DNA from: Anaerocolumna sp. MB42-C2 | GTDB lineage: Bacteria > Bacillota > Clostridia > Lachnospirales > Lachnospiraceae | NCBI RefSeq assembly: GCF_030913705.1 | Contig: NZ_CP133190.1 | Span: 5,729,501-5,793,500 of the forward strand | Direction of reading: 5' to 3' | Length of the DNA stretch: 64,000 nucleotides | Shown: positions 8,276-17,558 of the stretch, in pieces | Layout of the letters: every line of letters starts with the position of its first letter | Numbering within the stretch: position 1 is the stretch's first letter | Made by a program: the position numbers and the translations under genes | Notes under the pieces: model-generated | Databases searched by the model: none | The model's input: only the letters and a program-made list of their open reading frames with translations | Told to the model about the DNA's origin: nothing

Positions 8276-10774
8276 CTACCAGAGCTGCTTCTTAATAGTT
8301 ACCAATCTTATTTCATGAGGTTTTAAATCTGCATAATAATTTAAGAGGTTATTACTTATCTGGATATTCATTTTATTTATTTTCGGCATGGAACGACCTT
8401 TTAAAGTATTTATCTCTTCTTCCGAGGTAAGGGGAAGTGCGCCCATTCGCACCCATTCATCAAAAGCACTGCCATAATCGCGGTTCACAATCTGCTCTGT
8501 AAGGATATAATCACCATTTTCAATCTGGGTCAGGACTAAATCGGCTTCCATTGAATTAGCGTCAACAATGGCATTATACCGTTCTAAAAATGTTACATTA
8601 AATAAAACACCCTGGGCATATAGCGGTGATATATGGGAGTAATTATAGAGAATTATTGCATAGTCTCCTTTCTGGTTTGTTGTAATGAAATAGCCATTAC
8701 CTTTATCAATCAAAGTATCTAATAATTTATTTAAAAAAGTAAATGCATAATAAGCCGGTTTCTTAATACCACTTAAGGTAAACAGACCTAATTCACCATG
8801 GAATTCTTCGTTGGATAAAGGCAATTCTTCAAGTGTATCAGATATACACCAATTACAGAAGCTATCCATGGAATCGTAATTCTCTAAAATATTTTTAATT
8901 ATATAGGAGGAACGGTAACAGGTATCATTTAGCCAATCTCTGTGTGATGAAGTGGAAGCCCATTCTGTTATATAAGTCGGAAGTTTTGGATACCCCGTCA
9001 TTTTTTTCTTGTAACAATCAATGGTATGTGCCATATAATCCGGGTCATCCGATAATATAATTTTATCATTTTCGCTGTCGCGGTAAGACTCTCCCAAGGT
9101 AGCAAGATCTTTTGTGGTTGATGTCTTAACGGGATAACAATGGATATTATAAAAATCAGGGTAACAATTATTCGCTTTACAATAATCCAGAAAATCATAA
9201 AATTCTGAACTGGCAAAATTAATGGAACCATAGGAGGGAGTACCGAAAAGAAGGTGGGGATCGCATTCTTTTACACAATTTCTGGTTATCCGGTATAATT
9301 CATATGCGATTTCATTTGTTTCAAATGCAAATACATAGGTCTTAAAAGGTACATTCCAAAAAGAGAAAAGCCAGGTCCGTACTTCTGATAAACCGTATCG
9401 TTTAATAAAATGTTTGGTTAATTCGGTTATATAATAAACCCATTTATTATAGTTATTTGGCTCACTTAATATTACAGGGTTGTAAAAAATGGTGGATTCG
9501 GGATTTTTTGCAAGAAGTTTAGGCATAAAAGAGAGCTGAATCAAGGGTTTAAAGCCGATTGAAAGCAAAAAATCAAGAACTTCATCCACATAAGTAAAGG
9601 TAAGATAGGGATTGCCACTTTTATCTTCATTATATAACATCATGGAATCATCCAAAATACCATGAAATTTAATATATTGGAAACCAATTTCTTTCTGCAG
9701 GGTTATCAGTTCGTATTGCACTTTTTGCATAAGCATATCTTTGGCCCTGCCCACACCTGTAAAGGTTTTAAAGGTATGTAACAGACTACATTTCAGATTT
9801 GACACATTTACATTAATTATATTATAAAAAGAAGAATCTGTTTTTTCTTTTTTAAAGGTATTTCCGCTTTCCAGATATTCTCCCAGTTTATTTAGAAAAT
9901 CATGTTGTTCGATTAACAGGTAGTCACTGATCTTTTGTGCTTTCACCACATTGATATCAGTTTCCTTTCTGTGTTCTTTCTGGTATTGTTTCGGTAAGAT
10001 TCCGTACTCTTTTTTAAAACAGCTCACAAAATACCGGCTGTTGGCAAATCCGTTATTAGCCGCTATCTGTTCAATAGTAAGATTTGTATTTAATAAATCG
10101 TTCACTGCATGATTCATTCTAATTCCAGTTAAAAAATTAAAAAAGCTGACACCCATATTTTTTTCAAAAAAGTGTGACAGATAGGATGCTGACAGATATT
10201 CTCGTTCGGCAACCGTATTTAAAGTGATATTTTCTGTATAGTTGTCATTTAAATATTCTATAATTCCTTTTAATCTCTTTAAATTTTTGGATTTATTACC
10301 GGTAAGTTTAGTGTCATTGCATTTAAAGTTTTTTACCAGTTCGTGAAGCAGTTGATAAGAATGTGAGATACATAATAAATCATCACAATCGGTATTGTTA
10401 TAGTTTAAATAGATTAACTTTGCGATGGATCTTTTCAATTCCAAAAATCTTGATTTGTTATGAAAAATAGAAGAATTTACTTCAAAAAAAGTAGAGTCGT
10501 TTATCCATTGCTTAAAATAGCTGTGTTTAATCTGCAATACAGCAACAACATTATCATTACAATGAATTTCATGTAATTGATTGCTGTTAATCAATAAGAT
10601 ATCATCTTCAATTAGATGAAAGGTTTCCGATTCCAGTATAACTGTTATGTCACCGCTTAGAACCAGATAAATTTCAATACTTCCATGCCAATGCCTGGTA
10701 GTATTTTCCATTCTTTGGATACTGACTCTGATTGGAACATCTTTCGAATATTCAATGATTTCATGTTTGTACAT
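8276..10774 (-). CDS. AraC-family regulator fused to a GH39-like xylosidase domain
   Basis: An 832-residue fusion. Residues about 1-110 are a cupin-like sugar-binding fold (HWHGSIEIYLVLSGDI). About 165-270 hold two AraC helix-turn-helix motifs (LSASYLSHFFEKNMGVSFFNF and IAANNGFANSRYFVSCFKKEYG). From about 300 to the end is a GH39 beta-xylosidase-like TIM barrel and beta-sandwich. The GH39 nucleophile is present (E604 in YITEW), but the acid/base position, normally W-N-E-P, reads W-N-V-P (V475), so hydrolysis is unlikely. The barrel probably senses xylo-oligosaccharides and drives the DNA-binding part. There is no signal peptide, consistent with a cytosolic regulator. It is divergent from the Opp-type transporter, which is its likely target. 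GAGGAGG precedes the ATG. Confidence 0.88.
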   Translation of the reverse strand: MYKHEIIEYSKDVPIRVSIQRMENTTRHWHGSIEIYLVLSGDITVILESETFHLIEDDILLINSNQLHEIHCNDNVVAVLQIKHSYFKQWINDSTFFEVNSSIFHNKSRFLELKRSIAKLIYLNYNNTDCDDLLCISHSYQLLHELVKNFKCNDTKLTGNKSKNLKRLKGIIEYLNDNYTENITLNTVAEREYLSASYLSHFFEKNMGVSFFNFLTGIRMNHAVNDLLNTNLTIEQIAANNGFANSRYFVSCFKKEYGILPKQYQKEHRKETDINVVKAQKISDYLLIEQHDFLNKLGEYLESGNTFKKEKTDSSFYNIINVNVSNLKCSLLHTFKTFTGVGRAKDMLMQKVQYELITLQKEIGFQYIKFHGILDDSMMLYNEDKSGNPYLTFTYVDEVLDFLLSIGFKPLIQLSFMPKLLAKNPESTIFYNPVILSEPNNYNKWVYYITELTKHFIKRYGLSEVRTWLFSFWNVPFKTYVFAFETNEIAYELYRITRNCVKECDPHLLFGTPSYGSINFASSEFYDFLDYCKANNCYPDFYNIHCYPVKTSTTKDLATLGESYRDSENDKIILSDDPDYMAHTIDCYKKKMTGYPKLPTYITEWASTSSHRDWLNDTCYRSSYIIKNILENYDSMDSFCNWCISDTLEELPLSNEEFHGELGLFTLSGIKKPAYYAFTFLNKLLDTLIDKGNGYFITTNQKGDYAIILYNYSHISPLYAQGVLFNVTFLERYNAIVDANSMEADLVLTQIENGDYILTEQIVNRDYGSAFDEWVRMGALPLTSEEEINTLKGRSMPKINKMNIQISNNLLNYYADLKPHEIRLVTIKKQLW

Positions 10775-11103
10775 TATTTAGTCCTCCTCATCTGACTATT
10801 TTTATGCATTATATATAAAATATTAGGTTAATAATGATTTATTTAAGTAAAAAAACCTAAAAAAGATAAAAAAGAAAAATCTTTATTAAATATCAACAAA
10901 AGCATGTATAATATTTGTATTAATTTAAAAGAAATATTAAGCCTATTTACAAATATAGCTAAATCATGTATAAAAAATTAACAAAATAAATATAAATCAG
11001 CATGGATTTATTCTACAATATATATTAAGATAAGTAAATAGAAAGCTTTACAAAGCGTAAAATTTTCTAACTTCAAATCATATTTAAATACGGGAGGTAA
11101 AAA
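10775..11103. promoter_or_regulatory. Divergent control region of regulator and transporter
   Basis: 329 bp, very AT-rich, without a gene. A TATAAT at 10907-10912 (+) is a possible -10 but has no good -35 partner, so the promoter may need an activator. GGGAGGT at 11093-11099 is the ribosome site of the binding-protein gene. Poly-A/T tracts around 10845-10900 would bend the DNA. Confidence 0.4.
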
Positions 11104-12996
11104 ATGAAAAGAAGGAAACATGTAACAGCTTTATTATTAGTAATGACTTTAGTAGTTACATCCTTACTGGCCGGGTGTAAGAAGAATGACACCGCGAATA
11201 CATCCAGTGAAGCAACAACAACACCAACGGTAGAGGCAACTACTCCGGAACCCACCAAGGAAGCAACTCCGGAACCAACTGAAGCAGCAACAGCAGAACC
11301 ACAGGATGCAGCTACAGTAGCAGCTTCTCTTCCAAGAGAAGAAACACTTTATTTTTCTGGTCAGCAATGGGGCGCTATTAATGACTACAACCCATTTTCC
11401 AGCAATTCCAACAACTGGTGGATCGAACAAAATGATGACGCCAGAACAATGGTTTATGAGACATTATTTATGTTTAATCAAAATGATGGTAAATTATATG
11501 GTTTGTTAGCAGACAGTTATGAACAAAAAGATAAAGAATTTACCGTTAAGTTAAAACCGGCTGCTAAATGGAGCGACGGAACACCAGTTACTGCCGATGA
11601 TGTTGCATATACTTTTGATGCACATAAGAGACTGCAGACAGCTCAAGGTACTCAGTTCGCACCATATATCGATTCTGTTAAAGCAGTTGATCCCCAGACA
11701 GTAGTTTTCACAGCAAGCAGCGAAAATTATAATCCATTAAAGGTACTTGAAGTATTCCCGAAAGTATTTATCGTTAATAAAGCTCAGATGTCTAAATTGG
11801 AAGCAGATAACGGTAATGATGCCGATAAGATCAAAACTGCTAAAAATGAAAATCTGATTGCTTCCGGTCCTTACAAACCGTATTATGATGATGAAACAAA
11901 AGTTGTTGTTGTCAGAGACGACAATTATTGGGGCCAGGACGCTTCCATGTGGGGCAAACTTCCGGCACCAAAATACTTAGCACATAACATCTTTATTGAT
12001 AATAATGCAGGTGCAGTTGCCTTCGAAAAAGGTGAAGTTGATGTATCCCAGCAGTTTATGTCAGAAGTTTGGAAGATGTGGGAGAATGGCAAACCAGTTT
12101 CTACTTATCTTGATGATGCACCATATTATGCCTGCGTTACACTTCCTACCGCAATCTTTAATGTAGAAAAACCGGGGCTTGATCAGGCGGCAGTAAGAAA
12201 AGCACTTGCTATGGCTACCGACTATGAACAAATCGCAACAACAGCTATGAGTGGATATACTCCATTAATGAGCGATGTACCTCCGGCACTTATGAATCCG
12301 ACCGCTCCGGAACGTGCTTTAATTGATGAAGCACAATTAAAAGATTTACAATGGAAAGGTAAACAAATTGACGAAGCCAAAGCTTTATTAGATAAAGCAG
12401 GTATCAAAGATACCGATGGCGATGGATTCCGTGAATACAAAGGAAAGAAGATTGCTTTTACTGTACAGTGTCCGTCCGGTTGGACTGATTGGAACTCAGC
12501 TCTTGAAATGGTTGCTGCTGCCGGTCAGGCAATCGGTTTAGATGTAACTACACTTTGGACTACTGCTGCAGAATGGACCACAAACCGTCTCACCGGTAAT
12601 TTTGATGTTATTATGAACTCCTATCCTGGAGCAAGTATTTCCAATCCTTGGACCCGCTGCTATCAAACCATGTACACTACACCCGCTAAAGAAGGTCAGA
12701 ATGCAGACTGGAATTTCGGACGTTACAGTAATAAGGAAGCAGATAAGATTATTGATCAGATTCCTACTGTAACAGATCAAGCTAAACTAAAAGAATTATA
12801 TACCGAGTTAAATAAGATATATTTAACAGATGTACCTGCATTCGCATTAATGTATCGCCCAGGTTTATTCCATACTGTTAACGAATCCGTATGGACCGGA
12901 TTCCCTCAGGCCGATGATGGCTCTAATGTACCTCCTACCGTTCTTACAGATGGTTATGGTATAGCAGGACTTTATAACCTGACTTTAGTAAAATAA
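11104..12996 (+). CDS. Oligopeptide/oligosaccharide ABC transporter substrate-binding lipoprotein
   Basis: A 630-residue family-5 (OppA/DppA-type) binding protein. The signal peptide ends in the lipobox LLAGC, with the lipid-modified Cys about residue 24, followed by a Thr/Glu/Pro-rich linker (repeats of TPEPTKEATPEPTEAAT type) and the mature fold from about residue 75. The family motif around TVKLKPAAKWSDGTPVTADDV is visible. Family members carry peptides, nickel, or in many fibre-degrading bacteria cello-, xylo- or mannan-oligosaccharides. The divergent AraC-GH39 regulator argues for a beta-linked oligosaccharide (inference). It leads a five-gene transporter operon and is followed by a hairpin, the usual way to obtain excess binding protein. 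Confidence 0.85.
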   Translation: MKRRKHVTALLLVMTLVVTSLLAGCKKNDTANTSSEATTTPTVEATTPEPTKEATPEPTEAATAEPQDAATVAASLPREETLYFSGQQWGAINDYNPFSSNSNNWWIEQNDDARTMVYETLFMFNQNDGKLYGLLADSYEQKDKEFTVKLKPAAKWSDGTPVTADDVAYTFDAHKRLQTAQGTQFAPYIDSVKAVDPQTVVFTASSENYNPLKVLEVFPKVFIVNKAQMSKLEADNGNDADKIKTAKNENLIASGPYKPYYDDETKVVVVRDDNYWGQDASMWGKLPAPKYLAHNIFIDNNAGAVAFEKGEVDVSQQFMSEVWKMWENGKPVSTYLDDAPYYACVTLPTAIFNVEKPGLDQAAVRKALAMATDYEQIATTAMSGYTPLMSDVPPALMNPTAPERALIDEAQLKDLQWKGKQIDEAKALLDKAGIKDTDGDGFREYKGKKIAFTVQCPSGWTDWNSALEMVAAAGQAIGLDVTTLWTTAAEWTTNRLTGNFDVIMNSYPGASISNPWTRCYQTMYTTPAKEGQNADWNFGRYSNKEADKIIDQIPTVTDQAKLKELYTELNKIYLTDVPAFALMYRPGLFHTVNESVWTGFPQADDGSNVPPTVLTDGYGIAGLYNLTLVK

Positions 12997-13024
12997 TATA
13001 AAGATTATGTAAGGATTGCTTCCG

Positions 13025-13068
13025 GCGGTCATGATTTGAAATGAAAATTAGAGTAAATTCATGACCGC
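13025..13068 (+). terminator. Intercistronic hairpin after the binding-protein gene
   Basis: GCGGTCATGA (13025-13034) pairs with TCATGACCGC (13059-13068), loop 24. There is no T-run. Such hairpins in transporter operons usually protect the upstream message or partly terminate, so that the binding protein is made in excess over the permeases. Confidence 0.55.
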
Positions 13069-13153
13069 TGATTTATGTGATGGCAGAATGGAACCGCTTA
13101 AAATGTAACAGCATATTTTAAGAGCTTCCAACCAATGAAACGAGGTGTTTGAT

Positions 13154-14158
13154 TTGAAAGGTTATGCTAAGTATTTTTCCAGCAAAATTGCCTGGTATTT
13201 ATTGACTTTAGTGATTGCTGTTATTCTTAATTTCTTATTACCCCGTTTAACACCGGGGAATCCGGTAGCTACAATTGCCAGTAAAGCAGTAACTGGAATG
13301 ACAGATGCTAACGCGATTCAAAAGGTTTACGAGGATTATTCTAGAATGTTTGGGTTGGATAGATCCCTTCCTGAACAATTTATAATATATATAGCTAATT
13401 TGTTCAAAGGTGACATGGGTATTTCTTTTGCTTATTTTCCAAGGGAAGTATCCGATTTGATTGGTTCTGCAATCGGTTGGACGGTTGCACTGCAGCTTCC
13501 TGCTATTTTAGTAGGATGGTTCCTTGGTAATTTATTAGGAGCAGTTGCTGCCTATATTAAAGGTTCTTTTGATAAAGTTATTTTCCCTATTTTCTTATTT
13601 ATCAGTAATGTACCTGCATTTGGTATGGCTATTATTCTATTATTTATATTCGGTATCTATCTGAACTGGTTTCCTACCAGCGGAGGATATGGATTTGATT
13701 TAATTCCTTCTATGAATTTTAATTTTATATTATCCGTTATAAGACATTATCAGATGCCCTTCTGGTCCATTGTATTGATTACTATAGGTGGTCAGGCTAT
13801 TGGTATGAGATCCATGTCTATTTATGAGTTAAATGCAGACTATGTAAAGTATAGCCGGTTTTTGGGAATTAAAGATAAAGTAATTGTAAAATATGTATTT
13901 CGTAATGCCATGCTTCCACAGATAACAGGACTTGCACTTTCCCTTGGTACCATGGTAGGGGGAGCGTTAGTAGCCGAGATGATATTCAGCTATCCGGGTC
14001 TGGGTACCAGAATGTTAAATGCTGTTACCGGTCAGGATTATCCGGTAATATCCGGCTGCACATTAATCATTACAGTAGGTGTCTTGTTAGCGAATCTTGT
14101 TGTAGAAATTCTGTATGGTTTAATAGATCCAAGAATTAAAGCGGCACAGCAGGAGTAA
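13154..14158 (+). CDS. OppB-type ABC transporter permease
   Basis: Integral membrane subunit, 334 residues from a TTG start at 13154 that follows GAGGTG by 5 bases; the in-frame GTG at 13145 overlaps that ribosome site. About six membrane segments are seen, beginning with IAWYLLTLVIAVILNFLLPRL. The family opening PRLTPGNPV and the EAA-loop region (YSRFLGIKDKVIVKYVFRNA) that contacts the ATPase are present. It pairs with the OppC-type subunit to form the channel. Between it and the binding-protein gene are 157 bp with a hairpin. Confidence 0.9.
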   Translation: MKGYAKYFSSKIAWYLLTLVIAVILNFLLPRLTPGNPVATIASKAVTGMTDANAIQKVYEDYSRMFGLDRSLPEQFIIYIANLFKGDMGISFAYFPREVSDLIGSAIGWTVALQLPAILVGWFLGNLLGAVAAYIKGSFDKVIFPIFLFISNVPAFGMAIILLFIFGIYLNWFPTSGGYGFDLIPSMNFNFILSVIRHYQMPFWSIVLITIGGQAIGMRSMSIYELNADYVKYSRFLGIKDKVIVKYVFRNAMLPQITGLALSLGTMVGGALVAEMIFSYPGLGTRMLNAVTGQDYPVISGCTLIITVGVLLANLVVEILYGLIDPRIKAAQQE

Positions 14159-14183
14159 AAGGTGAAAGGAAAAGAGGTGCGAA

Positions 14184-15437
14184 ATGAAACATCAATTACA
14201 GTTAATATTTAAATCACAGAAATTTGTTGCCGGATTTGTTATCTTTGCTGCGATTCTTTTATTGATTACCATATATCCGCTGCTGGTTACAAAAAATCCA
14301 TTGGAGATGGTGGGCGGTTTATTTTATAAACCTGGAACCTATGTAAGCGTTACGGATGCCGTGGATACCGACAGCTATAAAATTAATAAAGATGTTGTAG
14401 CCGATAAATTGGCTAAAGCGGCATCTTTGGATGAGCAGCAGTTAATGAGGGACTGGTTATTAAAATACTGTCCTACCGTAAAACCGGAAGAAGTCAATGC
14501 GGCAAAAGAGGCTTATGATATTATTGAGTTATGGTTGAAATATTATGATAAAGATGTCAAGATGGAGGGTGCTACAAAAGCGGTCAAAAATCAATATGTA
14601 AGATTATATGGTAAGATTGAAAATGTCCTTAATTCACAGGGGTATGTAGTTTCTCAGAAAAATGCAGAAACCGGTGAGCTGGAAGAAGTGGCAGTACTTG
14701 GAACCCAGGCATTTGTTAATGTAAAGGATATACCAAATCAAGTGACTTTCCTTCTTGGAACCGATAACTTCGGAAGAGACGTTCTTACCGAACTGGTAGC
14801 AGCGATTAAGACCTCTTTAAAGATTGGGTTAATTGCCGGTACCGTAGCAACAGCAATCGGATTAACACTTGGGCTTTTAGCCGGTTATGTGGGCGGTTTG
14901 GTTGATAATATTATTACTTTTATCACGAATATGTTCACTGTTATTCCATCCTTTATTATATTAATCTTAATTGCTTCCAGTTTAGGTCAGGCCGGCAGAG
15001 GTGCTATGCTGGTGGCAGTAGTTATAGGATTTACATCGTGGCCTTGGACCTGCAGGTCGGTAAGGGCACAAACGATTTCCTTAAGAAACAGAGATCACGT
15101 TAATCTCTCCAAACTATCCGGTCACAGTTTGCCAAGAATTATCTTAACGGATATCCTTCCTTATGTTGCGTCCTATGTAGTTATGGCTTATATTCTTCAA
15201 ATCGCTTCCGGTATACTTTCAGAAGCCCAGTTATCCATGATCGGTTTAGGACCGAGTACCAATAAAGTAGCAACCTTAGGACTTATGATGAACTGGGCGA
15301 TGCAGTTTCAGGCACCGTTGTCATCCGCATGGTGGGCATTTATACCTGTCGTACTTTCCATAGCGCTGATATCATTTTCACTTAACTTAATGAATACCGG
15401 CTTAGATCAAGTATTCAACCCACAGTTAAGAGATTAA
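14184..15437 (+). CDS. OppC-type ABC transporter permease
   Basis: Second channel subunit, 417 residues, longer than the usual 280-300 because about 120 residues lie between TM1 (FVAGFVIFAAILLLITIYPLL) and the core. This insertion (residues about 45-175) is rich in Asp, Lys and Glu and would be extracytoplasmic, so it may help the binding protein dock. The core has the family motif FLLGTDNFGRDVLTELV and an EAA loop near LSKLSGHSLPRIILTDILPY. It is 25 bp after oppB and 14 bp before the first ATPase. Confidence 0.9.
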   Translation: MKHQLQLIFKSQKFVAGFVIFAAILLLITIYPLLVTKNPLEMVGGLFYKPGTYVSVTDAVDTDSYKINKDVVADKLAKAASLDEQQLMRDWLLKYCPTVKPEEVNAAKEAYDIIELWLKYYDKDVKMEGATKAVKNQYVRLYGKIENVLNSQGYVVSQKNAETGELEEVAVLGTQAFVNVKDIPNQVTFLLGTDNFGRDVLTELVAAIKTSLKIGLIAGTVATAIGLTLGLLAGYVGGLVDNIITFITNMFTVIPSFIILILIASSLGQAGRGAMLVAVVIGFTSWPWTCRSVRAQTISLRNRDHVNLSKLSGHSLPRIILTDILPYVASYVVMAYILQIASGILSEAQLSMIGLGPSTNKVATLGLMMNWAMQFQAPLSSAWWAFIPVVLSIALISFSLNLMNTGLDQVFNPQLRD

Positions 15438-15451
15438 GGGGGAATTTGAAT

Positions 15452-16459
15452 ATGGGAAAGATAATGCTGGAAGTTAATAACTTAAAAACAAAATATGTTA
15501 CAAGATTTAATGAAAGTGTTTATGCGGTTGATGGTGTCTCCTTAAAACTGGAAGAGGGTAAATCAATCGGTATTGCCGGAGAATCCGGCTGTGGTAAATC
15601 AACCCTGGCATTAAGTCTTATGGGGTATTATTTTGCGCCGCTGCATTATATGGAGGGAAGTATTATTGTAGACGGAAAGAATATCTCGGAGATGACACCG
15701 GACCAGGTTCGTAAAACCGTACTTGGAACAGAGGTCTCTTATATTCCCCAGGCCGCTATGAATGCATTAAACCCAACTCAGAAAATAATCAATTTTATTG
15801 AAGATGTTATACATGCCCATGATCCTAAAATGCCAAAGAATATGATTTATGATTTGGCAAGGGAAAGGTTTGAAGTTTTAAATTTGCCCAAAGAGGTATT
15901 ACAAAAACATGCTGTTGAATTGTCAGGTGGTATGAAGCAGCGTACGGTTATTGCAATTTCAACTATATTATCACCAAAGGTTTTAATTGCAGATGAACCC
16001 TCTTCTGCTTTAGACGTAACATCTCAAAAGATGGTTATTAAGATGATGCGCGATTTAATGGTAAAAGGTTTTATCAAATCTATGATATTTATAACCCATG
16101 AGCTTCCTCTGCTTTATAATGTAACTGATGAGATTATGGTTATGTATGCGGGTCAGATTGTAGAAAAAGGTACTGCAAAAGAGATGGTATTTGAACCGCT
16201 GCACCCTTATTCAAAAGGTCTTATGGGATCCATTATAGTTCCCGAAGCCGGTACCAGAGATGTAAAATTAACGGCTATTCCTGGTACACCTCCGAATTTA
16301 AAAAAACCACCAGCAGGTTGTCGGTTTGCTGAACGTTGCAAGTATGCCATGCCGGCATGTAAAGTTCAAAACATAGAAGAAGTACATACGGAGGATGGCC
16401 GTATGTATCGTTGTATTCTTAATCAGGATCAGTTAAAGGAGGTTCAGAATCATGGCTAA
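15452..16459 (+). CDS. OppD-type ABC transporter ATPase
   Basis: 335 residues from the ATG at 15452 (GGGGGAA ribosome site; an in-frame TTG at 15446 is too close). Walker A GESGCGKST, signature LSGGMKQR, Walker B VLIADEPSSALDV and His switch ITHEL are intact. The C-terminal oligopeptide-transporter domain carries the iron-sulfur-type Cys pattern CRFAERCKYAMPACKVQ typical of OppD/DppD. It works as a heterodimer with the next gene and its end overlaps that gene by 8 bp. Confidence 0.92.
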   Translation: MGKIMLEVNNLKTKYVTRFNESVYAVDGVSLKLEEGKSIGIAGESGCGKSTLALSLMGYYFAPLHYMEGSIIVDGKNISEMTPDQVRKTVLGTEVSYIPQAAMNALNPTQKIINFIEDVIHAHDPKMPKNMIYDLARERFEVLNLPKEVLQKHAVELSGGMKQRTVIAISTILSPKVLIADEPSSALDVTSQKMVIKMMRDLMVKGFIKSMIFITHELPLLYNVTDEIMVMYAGQIVEKGTAKEMVFEPLHPYSKGLMGSIIVPEAGTRDVKLTAIPGTPPNLKKPPAGCRFAERCKYAMPACKVQNIEEVHTEDGRMYRCILNQDQLKEVQNHG

Positions 16460-17264
16460 ATCTGATGAAGTTTTCTTAAGCGGCAGAAGTGTTACAAAAA
16501 TATATGGTTTTGGTGATAAGAAAACAGCCGCTGTAAATAAAGTAGATTTTGACTTCCATAAAGGTGAAATTATATCCATAGTTGGGGAGAGCGGCAGTGG
16601 TAAGACTACCCTGGCAAAAATGTTATTAGGGCTGCATAGTGTAACTTCAGGTGAAATTTATTACAATGGTAAACTTAGAGATATCCGCAGTGCACGTAAA
16701 AAAAGAGCCTATTGGAAAGGAATACAGGCTATCTTTCAAGATCCTTTTTCCTCCTTTAATGTCTTTAACCGTATTGATACCTTATTATTGGATTGTATTA
16801 ATATGAGAGGGCAAAAAGATTTACCCTATGATAAAAAGGTAGAGTTAATGACAGAAGCCTGTAGTTTTGTTAACCTGAAATTTGCCGAATTAACCAAAAA
16901 GTATCCGTTTGAATTATCCGGCGGGCAGATGCAGAGATTAATGATAGCGAGAATCTTTCTGCTAAAACCCCAGATTTTAATAGCGGATGAGCCGACCTCA
17001 ATGATTGATGCCTGTTCCCGTGCAACGATTCTGGATATGTTATTAAAATTACGGGAAGAGATTAATATGACCATTATCTTTATTACACATGATATAGGTC
17101 TTGCATATTATGTATCTGATTCTGTATATATTATGGAACATGGAGTATTTGTAGAAAAAGGAACTGCTGACGATGTAATTCTTCATCCGAAAGCAGAATA
17201 CACAAAGAGATTGATTAATGATGTTCCTAAGATTTATGAGGAATGGGATTTGTCTACGGTATAA
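16452..17264 (+). CDS. OppF-type ABC transporter ATPase
   Basis: 270 residues, shorter than classical OppF (about 310-330) because the C-terminal Cys-rich extension is missing. Walker A GESGSGKTT, the Q-loop IFQDPFSSFN typical of OppF, signature LSGGQMQR and Walker B ILIADEPTSMID are intact. The ATG overlaps the oppD end (8 bp), implying coupled translation. It is the last gene of the transporter operon; a terminator hairpin follows at 17365-17409. Confidence 0.92.
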   Translation: MAKSDEVFLSGRSVTKIYGFGDKKTAAVNKVDFDFHKGEIISIVGESGSGKTTLAKMLLGLHSVTSGEIYYNGKLRDIRSARKKRAYWKGIQAIFQDPFSSFNVFNRIDTLLLDCINMRGQKDLPYDKKVELMTEACSFVNLKFAELTKKYPFELSGGQMQRLMIARIFLLKPQILIADEPTSMIDACSRATILDMLLKLREEINMTIIFITHDIGLAYYVSDSVYIMEHGVFVEKGTADDVILHPKAEYTKRLINDVPKIYEEWDLSTV

Positions 17265-17364
17265 CCTTACAAGTAAGTTACAGAGCGGACCTTTTTAATA
17301 TCTGCTTTGGTTCTTAATTATGTATGTTTTGCCCTTAATTGGGAATAACATAAGCTAACCTTTC

Positions 17365-17409
17365 AAATCAGGTCTGATTTTGCTGATATATGCAGAATCA
17401 GATCTGTTT
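17365..17409 (+). terminator. Terminator of the Opp-type operon
   Basis: AATCAGGTCTGATTTTGC is mirrored by GCAGAATCAGATCTGTT with two G-U pairs and a short loop (GATATAT). It is followed by TTTCC. The remainder of 17265-17507 shows no gene. Confidence 0.6.
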
Positions 17410-17558
17410 CCGTTACATACTAAAAGAGTAATCTACATCTATGTATGGTTTTATAATTTGGGCATATGATTATAGAAAAAAGATTTAACTTTCCCTAATA
17501 ACATACTGTGATTCGCCTGCGAACCATAGTATACCGGGTGAAGCTTATTTGGAAAAAT

